The translations under genes and the position numbers were made by a program. From Ostrinia nubilalis (Eukaryota > Arthropoda > Insecta > Lepidoptera > Crambidae), in assembly GCF_963855985.1 (NCBI RefSeq), contig NC_087117.1, positions 5,839,001 through 5,903,000 on the forward strand: a stretch of 64,000 bases of DNA, in the 5' to 3' direction. The stretch's first letter is position 1, and the number at the start of each line of letters is the position of its first letter. The notes beneath the pieces are model-generated. The model saw only the letters and a list, made by a program, of their open reading frames with translations, made no database searches and had not been told where the DNA came from. This document shows, in pieces, positions 32,166-64,000 of the stretch.

Positions 32166-32406
32166 CCATATAATCCCAACTAATATTATAAATGCGAAAG
32201 TAACTCTGTCTGTCTGTCTGTCTGTTACGCTTTCCCGCTTAAACCTCGCAACCGATTTTGATGAAATTTGGCATAGAGATAGTTTGAGTCCCGGGAAAGA
32301 ACATAGGATAGTTTTTATCCCGGTTTTTGAAACAGGGACGCGCGCGATAAAGTTTTTCTGTGACAGACAAAATTCCACGCGGGCGAAGCCGCGGGCGGAA
32401 AGCTAG
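32166..32406. mobile_element. Interspersed repeat R1 copy (inverted)
   Basis: It ends in ACTAATATTATAAATGCGAA and CGGGCGAAGCCGCGGGCGGA, the reverse orientation of 27002-27251, with a shorter (CTGT)n. Confidence 0.75.
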
Positions 32407-32767
32407 TTTCTTATAAAGCATATACACACACACGCGCGCGCACGCACACACACACAGAAACGGAGAAAATGTCGTCATCTTTATTTTTCCTTATTTACAC
32501 TGTACGTGCTACATATTTTAACGGAATGTATTTGCATTGTATTCATGTGTTCTCATTGTATACATTCAACCTCACGAGACCTGGAGTCCTGAAATACAGG
32601 GCTGCCCTACATTAGGCTCCAGTCACACCATTCTCTGTTCCTTCTTATGTTTAAATCTAATTCTAATTGTAACTTTAGATGTAATGTATAACCCCTAACT
32701 ATAAGGTGTGAAAATAAACAATTTTATTATTATTATTGTTTTATTTTATTTGGGCCCTATCTAGTAT

Positions 32768-32883
32768 GGGACTTATGCCCGTTTTCACCATCAATCCCTA
32801 ATTTTTAAGTGACCCCTATGGTAACACATAACAGGCATTTTGTTTTCATGAGGGTCACTTAAAAATGGTGAAAACGGGCATAA
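32768..32883. mobile_element. MITE with TTATGCCCGTTTTCACCAT ends
   Basis: The inverted ends are TTATGCCCGTTTTCACCATC and ATGGTGAAAACGGGCATAA, about 115 bp apart. This is a typical small non-autonomous DNA element. Confidence 0.75.
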
Positions 32884-32959
32884 TTATAACGATTTCTTTC
32901 TTTAAATAAAACACAAGTCGAAAATAATAATTTATTAGAAATAAACATGTACCTAGCTT

Positions 32960-33200
32960 ACATTAAATACTAAGGCTCACTCTAGCGCCATAATGCACGT
33001 TTGTATGGGACGCCACAGAGATGCGATTAGTCGTGAAAACATTGTTACAAATTCAAATTCTAAAAAAAATCTATTCCCACCTCTCGTTCCCACCGCTGCA
33101 ACTCCTGTGTAGCCAGGATCTACAGCTTGACTGCCAATAACCCAACCAGTGAAGGTCAAGTTTGTCCTGGGGGAAAGTTACTGTCATTGGACCCGCAACG
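32960..33200. other. Possible coding remnant on minus strand, low support
   Basis: The minus strand reads TGWVIGSQAVDPGYTGVA after a TTCCCCCAG acceptor-like site. The composition is protein-like, but the frame runs into AT-rich sequence without a clear donor and I recognise no family. Confidence 0.2.
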
Positions 33201-33425
33201 AAATTAATCAGAAGAACATAGGAGTAAAAAAAATACAAAATAATCGCATCTATGTAGCGCCTGTCTTTATTTATGTATTAGCAAAAAAGCTAAACTCTTT
33301 AAATAAATTCATAATTACATTGCATACATCCAACAGCTTAAAAGGTACATCCACATTAATATCGTGCATTCTATGACATGAAATATCATAAAAAACACAC
33401 TATTCCGCACTAATAGACACTGATA

Positions 33426-33541
33426 AAGCCCGGTCTGCGAGCACGTAGAATTTTGTCCAATGACCCCAAGCTACCCATCCTTATCGCTCGCGCGTAATTA
33501 TTTAATTGGACAAAATTCTACGTGCTCACAGACCAGACTAT
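33426..33541. mobile_element. Palindromic family, internally deleted copy
   Basis: Both ends are present (AAGCCCGGTCTGCGAGCACG and CGTGCTCACAGACCAGACTA) but most of one arm is missing. Confidence 0.7.
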
Positions 33542-33707
33542 AATTTGGTACAGTTCTTGCAACTCACGAAGTCGAGTGAGCTTTACTTGTGTGTACGTGT
33601 ACATGCACACAACGATAGTGTAATGTCTATCAAGACTTGAAAAATGAGCAGTAGCGAGCCACCACACATGTAAAGCTCACTCGCCTTCGTGAATTGCAGC
33701 AACTATA

Positions 33708-33899
33708 CAGGGTGGAAATATTTGAAAATTTGTAATGCAACCTGAAGGGAAGGTACTCTTAATACTGTAGATAGAAAATTTTACTCAAAGAAAACATTGT
33801 TTTATTTATGAAAAAAAACAGAACTGCATTCAAAGATTTCCGAAAATTCGCTTGCCGGGAATCGAACCGACAAAAATGTGATAAAATTACACCCTGTAT
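33708..33899. mobile_element. CAGGGTG-ended element
   Basis: It lies between CAGGGTGGAAATA and ATTACACCCTG, with AT-rich sequence and a short CTTGCCGGGAATCGAAC block inside. Confidence 0.5.
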
Positions 33900-34081
33900 A
33901 AACAGCTCGGTGTCAATGATATTCGATTTAGGCTGGGTTGCACCATCTTACTTTAACTTTGACAAACGTCAAAAATCTGTCAAATTCCATACAAAAACAC
34001 CGGTTATCGTTATAGTTATAAAGTTAGTTGTAAAAATTCATCCAGTGTCTAAGTAGCTCAGTTGGAAGAGCTGTCGCCCGG

Positions 34082-36199
34082 CAGTGTTGGCACTAATCAA
34101 TTAATTTTTTAATCAATTAATTAATTTGATTAATTTAAATCATGATTAAATTAATCCTGATTAAAATAATCATGATTAAAAAAGTAATCATAATCATGAT
34201 TAATTTGTTAATCATTAATCAATAATCATTAATTTGATTGATTAACTTCTTAAATGTTCTATCGAAAACAATGTTAAAACATTGAATTCTAATATTAGAT
34301 GTTTGGTTTTAGGCTACAATTCTATGACAGGTCATACCAACTAATATTATAAATGCGAAAGTAACTCTGTCTGTCTGTCTGTCTGTTACGCTTTCCCGCT
34401 TAAACCTCGCAACCGATTTTGATGAAATTTGGCAAAGAGATAGTTTGAGTCCCGGGAAAGAACATAGGATAGTTTTTATCCCGGTTTTTGAAACAGGGAC
34501 GCGCGCGATAAAGTTTTTCTGTGACAGACAAAATTCCACGCGGGCGAAGCCGCGGGCGGAAAGCTATACCTAGATAAATATAAGGTAACCTAGACTGCCC
34601 CCCGCCCCCTTCCCTCGCTGAAACTTCCGGTGCAGTCTTCCGACCTCCCGTAGGAGGATATCAGTCCACTTCCCCTACCGTTCCAGCACTTACTTGCAAC
34701 CCCACACTCCCACCACCTGCCCCCCACCCCTAGCCTCCCCTGAAACTTCTGGTACGAAGTCTCCTGCACCTCCCCAACACGCAAAACCTCCTAGCTTAGC
34801 AACCCCACCCTTCTATTGAATTGCCCACGCGTGGGCCTCCCCCCGAAACTTCTGGTACGATGTCTCCTGCACCTCCCCAACACGCAAAACCTCCTAGTTT
34901 AGCAACCCCACCCTTCTATTGAATTGCCCACGAGTGGGCTTCTCCCCGAAACTTCTGGTACGAAGTCTCCTGCACCTCCCCAATACGCAAAACTTCCTAG
35001 CTTAGCAACCCCACCCTTCTATTGAATTGCCCACGCGTGGCCCTCCCCCCGAAACTTCTGGTACGAACTCTCCTGCACCTCCCCAACACGCAAAACCTCC
35101 TAGTTTAGCAACCCCACCCTTCTATTGAATTGCCCACGCGTGGGCTTCTCCCCGAAACTTCTGGTACGAAGTCTCCTGCACCTCCCCAACACGCAAAACT
35201 TCCTAGCTTAGCAACCCCACCCTTCTATTGAATTTCCCACGCGTGGCCCTCCCCCCGAAACTTCTGGTACGAACTCTCCTGCACCTCCCCAACACGCAAA
35301 ACCTCCTAGCTTAGCAACCCCACCCTTCTATTGAATTGCCCACGCGTGGGCCTCCCCCCGAAACTTCTGTTACGAACTCTCCTGCACCTCCCCAACACGC
35401 AAAACCTCCTAGTTTAGCAACCCCACCCTTCTATTGAATTGCCCACGCGTGGCCCTCCCCCCGAAACTTCTGGTACGAAGTCTCCTGCACCTCCCCAACA
35501 CGCAAAACTTCCTAGCTTAGCAACCCCACCCTTCTATTGAATTGCCCACGCGTGGCCCTCCCCCCGAAACTTCTGGTACGAACTCTCCTGCACCTCCCCA
35601 ACACGCAAAACCTCCTAGCTTAGCAACCCCACCCTTCTATTGAATTGCCCACGCGTGGGCCTCCCCCCGAAACTTCTGTTACGAACTCTCCTGCACCTCC
35701 CTAACACACAAAACGTCCTAGTTTAGCAACCCCACCTTTCCGTTGAATTGCCCACGCTTGCGCCTACCTTGGGGGGGGGGGGGGGGGGGACGACTTCTCC
35801 CCTATCGTCAGCCAGCCCGCTTAACTTCTATCCTGACCTAATTTTGCTGGAGGATACCGGAAGAATAGAAGGAATTGTGAGAAACAAAACTAGTGCGATA
35901 AGTGTTTTGAGTAGTGAAAATTGACGCAGTTTTTTGGGAAAACGACAGTACAACTCCAGATCCCCCCTTTGCTAGATATTTTATAAGTCGCGGGAACCTT
36001 TTCATACACTCCCAACCCTTTTCGTATGAAAATAGTAGATAGTTAATCAAATAATCAAATTAACGATTAATGATTATGATTAATTAATCTTAATCAAAAT
36101 TTTTGATTAATGATTAACTAATCATAATCAAAAAAATTTGATTATGATTTTAATCATTAATTTTTAATCATTAATCAGATTAACTTTTTGCCAACACTG
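34082..36199. mobile_element. hAT-type non-autonomous transposon with internal minisatellite
   Basis: The ends are CAGTGTTGGCA and TGCCAACACTG, and an 8-bp direct repeat TCGCCCGG flanks the element (34074-34081 and 36200-36207). CAGNG ends with 8-bp duplications define hAT elements. The subterminal ~170 bp at both ends are rich in TTAATCA/TGATTAA motifs, and the interior holds an R1 repeat (34331-34566) and a 103-bp minisatellite (34611-35765). There is no transposase. Confidence 0.88.
34611..35765. repeat. 103-bp minisatellite inside the hAT element
   Basis: About eleven units are anchored by GAAACTTCTGGTACGAA, CACCTCCCCAACACGCAAAA and CTTCTATTGAATTGCCCACG. Sequence variants recur with a three-unit (~309-bp) period over the right half (compare 35247 with 35556), so there is a higher-order structure. 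A run of 18 G follows near 35772. Confidence 0.85.
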
Positions 36200-36429
36200 T
36201 CGCCCGGCAAGCGAAAGGTGGTGGGTTCGATTCCCGCCTTAGGCTCGAGTTGTTTATTTAAAAATTTCCAGTTTCTATTAGCACGGATTGTACACAATGT
36301 GAATACTCCCAAAATAAAAAAGATTATTTACATCTTATACAAAATGTCTAAATGAATGCCGCAATTTCAAACTCCATTCACTCATTCATTCGTTTGACTG
36401 TTCATTCGTTCGATCGTGACCAATATATT

Positions 36430-36575
36430 AACGCCCGTATTCACAAACGATGCTTGCTTAAGTGAAGCAGCAAATCGAACGCACAGCGTTGAATAGAGCT
36501 CTGTGATTGGTTCGTGTGTCAACTTTGCGTCCACGCGCACTGTGAGACCTCATAGTAACGTTTGTGGATACGGGT
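36430..36575. mobile_element. MITE with ACGCCCGTATTCACAAACG ends
   Basis: The ends are inverted (CGTTTGTGGATACGGGTGT at the right). A second copy lies at 58985-59125 in an Arp1 intron, sharing GAATAGAGCTCTGTGATTGG. Confidence 0.7.
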
Positions 36576-36599
36576 GTGACCGGTACCTCGTGCACGAAA

Positions 36600-37040
36600 A
36601 ACGAATCGACTTCGAATCGTTTGCGTATTCGAATCGCCATCGAAAGGTTTAGTATGAAAACTTAAACAGTGCCTGTGCCTCTGTGAACGTGACGTAAAGT
36701 GAACTTAGTATAAGAAATGGTTGCACGAAACTTATTTTGAGAATCAAAATTGTCACATTATCGTTTAATTCGAAGGTTGAGTATCGAATTTTGTCGAATA
36801 CGCAAACGATTCGAAGACGAAAGTTGTTCATGCTAGAGGTACTGATATAAAAAGTGATATAATAAAAATTAAGCTAAATCATGATTAGAACTTTTCTATA
36901 TGTTGTGTATATTTCACAGCGTGTGAGAAACGAAACAAAGTTTTTTCAACTAATTGTTAACCCTACCCCTGTTTCCCATATTCAATCTTTACCAAATACA
37001 GATTTTAACTGTCGAATTTAATTCAGTATTAAATTAAATA
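36600..37040. other. Inverted repeat region, no gene
   Basis: CGAATCGTTTGCGTATTCGA at 36614-36633 has an inverted counterpart at 36797-36817. It is probably another DNA element remnant, and no coding exon is seen. Confidence 0.4.
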
Positions 37041-37050
37041 TCCTATATCC

Positions 37051-37256
37051 CAGGGGTGGCCAACTTGATTAGACATAAGATCTACTATTTACTAACGAAA
37101 CCCTGGGCGATCTACCACTTACATACTTCTTGAAATCTTAAATGAAACAGCATAGTTTAATACACAATCATGTTGTATTTTTTCCCTAGCCACGATCGAC
37201 TGGACTAATAGTCGCGATCGACCGGTCAATCGCAATCGACCGGTTGGCCACCCCTG
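37051..37256. mobile_element. hAT MITE, 206 bp
   Basis: The ends CAGGGGTGGCCAACTT and GGTTGGCCACCCCTG are inverted, and the flanking 8-bp direct repeat is CTATATCC (37043-37050 and 37257-37264). Confidence 0.88.
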
Positions 37257-37259
37257 CTA

Positions 37260-38850
37260 TATCCTATAACTTTGATATTGTTTAAAAAGTCTTATAAACA
37301 ATATGAAAATGTAAGAACATCGAAAACCGCAGATATTTTGACCAAAAACATTAAAGACAGTTGACGGACAGATTTGTATTAGGATAAAATATAGAAAACC
37401 AGCATTAGTGGTAAAGAAATATAGTACAAATTAATTTGTAATAGGGTAAACTGCCAGTCATTGGACACTTAAAGGAGTTATTGGACAGTTATTTTATTGA
37501 ATGAAGAATGTTCACTAATTTTGTTTTTTAGCTTTCTCTATTCTCTGTTAAAAATAAAAAATACACGTGAAAGAATCATTTCGATACGTCAATTAGTTTC
37601 AAAGATATTGAATTTTAAAAGTGCGGGCGGCGGCCGGCCCGCCATTATATGCGCGTGACGTCATATTACAGTGACTGGCTCATATTTGTATGGGTGGAAT
37701 CTTACAAGCTGAATTAAGACCCACTTCCAGGCAACCGATTAAGCTGAAATTTGGCAAACACATGTGATTTGGATGACCATGCAATATTATGATGACATGG
37801 AGCTGATCTGATGATGGAGCTGGAAGGTGGCCATAGGAACTCTATAATAAAACGACTTAAATCCATCGAGTTTGGGCTCGTTAGTTTTGTATTTTTGAGT
37901 ACTTTAATTCTATATAGTAATCAGGGTCTAATGATGGAGCTGGAAGGTAATTCGCAATAAAACGACACAATCGCATCAAGTTTGGGTTTGGTTCAATTTA
38001 AATTTCTGTGATGGGTCTGGGTGTTAATATGTATAATAAGTTTGTATTTACAAAAAAATGTATTTAAGTATGTTTATATCCGTTTTCTAGTGAGCGGCCA
38101 CTGTGAATGTACGTCACGCGGGGTCACGTGACCGTCGGCGGGACTCAATATTTAAGCGAACTTTGAATGCCTATAAAATCATAACTACTGGGTATTTTTG
38201 AATGAAATAAAAACTAATGTATTTGTAAATGTAAAAGCCTAACTGTAACATAGATTTCAAGTGATTTTGCATACCTAGTAACATTCTCAATTAAAAATAG
38301 TATTTCTATTTCAACAACTAAGAGATTCCGTCTGATGGAGTTAAAAGGGCGTTAAGTTGAAGTTATTTGAAGAAATAAGTATTCATTCATTTTATGGACA
38401 TTCAAAGGGCGTTTTGTCCAATGATTGGCAGCGCCTAATAACTGTCGGTTTACCCTAGGTTTTTCAGCTGTAAACGTATTTTAAGTACGCAGAACAGATG
38501 TGTTGAAATGTATAAATTAAAATTATGATTGCGAGTTTTTACATTATTTAATAAAAGCATTTGATATCTAAATATAATAATATTTATGATGTACTATATT
38601 GAGCCAGTTTTTACGCTCAACAAATCTTTGTCATACTTATGTATGGGAACAGCACGTTGTCATGGTTACAGTAAAATGTTTTAGAGGTTGTGACATTAAT
38701 GTTTTGTTTATCCCTTTATACAGTAGAGAAAAATATTTTTCATTGGTTTTAAACCTTTTTTTCATCTCAATAAAGTTCAAAATGGTGGCAACAATTCAGC
38801 CACTATCGGTAAAAGGATAAATGGTGTCTTTTAAACAATTTGCAACAAAA
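37260..38850. other. No gene seen
   Basis: AT-rich sequence with a SINE-tail-like piece near 37990-38040 (TTTCTGTGATGGGTCTGGGT). No supported exons. Confidence 0.4.
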
Positions 38851-38851
38851 T

Positions 38852-39060
38852 CTATACTAATATTATAAATGTTAAAGTAACTGTCTGTCTTACTTTCACG
38901 CCTAAACCACTGAACCGATTTTGATGAAATTTGGCAAAGATATAGTTTGAGTCCCGGAAAAGGACATAGGATAGTTTTTATTCCGGTTTCTGAAACAGGG
39001 ACGCCGCGATAAAGTTTTTCTGTGACAGACAAAATTCCACGCGGGCCAAGCCGCTAGTAA
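38852..39060. mobile_element. Interspersed repeat R1, diverged copy (inverted)
   Basis: It carries ACTAATATTATAAATGTTAA at one end and CCACGCGGGCCAAGCCGCTA at the other. Confidence 0.65.
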
Positions 39061-39249
39061 GACTATAGCTATTGCATAGAAAGACAAACTTGTTTATAAA
39101 TTTGTTGATTTATCAATTTGTTGAACATAGAAAGTGGCTGCAAGCCACACTTTGACTTGAATAAGGCTGAGGCCATATTTAGAGACAACGGGGAATCTCT
39201 TGAGCCTCACCCAAGCATAGACCATCAAAATACTCGTTTTAGGACGAAG

Positions 39250-39831
39250 CACACTTATCAACCCGCAAATGGATTGTAACCGTATCAACTCGGGGAACAT
39301 TCTTTGTATGAAACTAAATACTGCAACGCACACTTATCCGCACCGTAAGGGGGCGTCCATTAATTACGTGAGACAATTTTGGCCATTTTTCAACCCCCCA
39401 GCCCCCCTTGGTGAGATTTGGTGAGATTTTTCCAGACGCCCCCCTCACAATCTCACGTGAGATTTCTTAAAATGCGTATTTACTATGTAAATGTAAATCG
39501 GGGCTTCGATTAGGATTAAAATAAAATTCTAATTTCTTTATTGTTTAGACGGTTTAGAATAAAAATAAATTTATCATAAGCATAATAAATAATATTTTTT
39601 TAATTTAAAATAGCCCACTTTTAATTGTACCCTGTTTCTTGCTGAAAAAAATTACGTGATATTTGTCGAGACCCCCCCTCTCCCCTACGTGAGATTTAGT
39701 GAGATTTTTCTTGACCCCCTCCCCCCCTAAACGTCTCACGTAATTAATGGCCCCCTAACGTAAACGCCTCGACTCGCGGTTGACAGCGGTAGGCGATACG
39801 GTGTCGATCCCTTTCCGAGTTGATAAGTGTG
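39250..39831. mobile_element. MITE downstream of the Arp1 stop, with nested insertion
   Basis: The ends CACACTTATCAAC and GTTGATAAGTGTG are inverted, and the body matches 12808-12998. It ends about 27 bp past the Arp1 stop codon, so it probably lies in the Arp1 3' UTR. The Harbinger-like element at 39349-39755 is inserted within it. Confidence 0.7.
39349..39755. mobile_element. Harbinger-like element, 407 bp
   Basis: The ends GGGGGCGTCCATTAATTACG and CGTAATTAATGGCCCCC are inverted and flanked by the direct repeat TAA (39346-39348 and 39756-39758). A 3-bp TWA duplication with G-rich ends fits PIF/Harbinger. The empty site is seen at 12808-12998. Confidence 0.7.
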
Positions 39832-39857
39832 CTGTGACCTTTTACCTACAAATAAGC

Positions 39858-63798
<23,941 letters not shown>

Positions 63799-64000
63799 CT
63801 GCAAAACCGGCAAGAATCAAATAAATATGGACATACATACGTCAAACGTGGTGACTCATTTCAAACTCATATTATTTACAAATAAACCACCGCACGATCA
63901 ATACCAGCGCATTATTACACGAATTTGTACTTTACAAGGCACTGACCCAGTTATTTTCCCATTATAAAATGAAATTCAATTGATTTTTCAAACAAAAACG
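63799..64000. other. Arp1 upstream intron or 5' region
   Basis: AT-rich, with no exon recognised. The initiator exon of Arp1 must lie further right. Confidence 0.5.

Larger units (their letters stand above)
34050..36260 (+). tRNA. tRNA-like sequence (Ala GGC-like) split by a hAT element
   Basis: Joining 34050-34081 to 36208-36250 restores a cloverleaf: a 7-bp acceptor stem GTCTAAG/CTTAGGC, D-arm GCTCAGTTGGAAGAGC, a 4-bp anticodon-stem core TCGC/GCGA with loop CCGGCAA (anticodon GGC), and T-arm GGTTCGATTCC. Anticodon and identity are read by eye. It may be a true tRNA gene that was inactivated, or the head of a tRNA-derived SINE. No terminator-like T run directly follows. Confidence 0.45.

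Noticed and set aside
32977..33159. A 60-codon ORF with TGWVIGSQAVDPGYTG
   Set aside because: Protein-like locally, but without a clear donor, homology or continuation; kept only as a low-confidence note.

Overview
The window is nuclear DNA from an animal, almost certainly a moth or butterfly. Genes are split by many spliceosomal introns, intergenic and intronic DNA is AT-rich, and the dispersed repeats are of lepidopteran type (tRNA-derived SINEs, RTE LINE 3' ends with ATGATGATG tails, hAT, Harbinger, pogo and TTA-type MITEs, Ty3/Gypsy and BEL/Pao relics). No operons, CRISPR arrays or other prokaryotic features are visible. The species cannot be named from sequence alone.

Three host genes can be supported. 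(1) On the minus strand, 63798 down to 39858, lie eight coding exons of the dynactin filament subunit Arp1 (alpha-centractin). Every exon joins its neighbour in phase, giving 360 residues plus stop; only the first ~16 residues of the family's usual 376 lie beyond the right edge. (2) On the plus strand, 4377 to 10930, lie five coding exons of a protein I do not recognise, with a helical-looking N-terminal part and a ~500-residue lysine-rich low-complexity tail; a second copy of its last exon and 3' UTR sits at 28682. (3) On the minus strand, 28161 to 25795, lies a two-exon gene for a 93-residue protein with two likely membrane segments and a charged tail.

Layout: 1-4376 SINE with a foldback insertion, a deleted Ty3/Gypsy element and short tandem repeats; 4377-11850 the lysine-rich gene; 11850-25700 transposon debris including BEL/Pao relics; 25795-28925 the small membrane-protein gene and the duplicated last exon; 29000-39850 more repeats, including a complete-ended hAT element inserted in a tRNA-like sequence; 39858-63798 the Arp1 gene; 63800-64000 intron or upstream sequence.

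The outstanding feature is inside Arp1. Its last intron (40002-57275, 17.3 kb) is almost entirely a tandem array in which the final 78 nt of the upstream exon, with its splice donor and ~80 bp of intron, recur 37 times, separated by variable blocks of an ~18-bp GA-rich minisatellite. Read in the gene's sense, each module carries a pyrimidine tract, a CCAG acceptor, an in-frame 93-nt mini-exon and a GTGAGG donor. Two other Arp1 introns contain older copies of their own upstream exon ends: three copies in 59143-59617 are exactly 48 nt, phase-symmetric, open, and flanked by CAG and GTAAGT, and two or more lie in 58343-58525. The small membrane-protein gene shows the same arrangement (two extra copies of exon 1 with donor, downstream in its intron). 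Repeated, one-directional duplication of exon 3' end plus donor into the following intron is the candidate undescribed phenomenon of this window. Whether any copy is spliced into mRNA cannot be decided from DNA alone.
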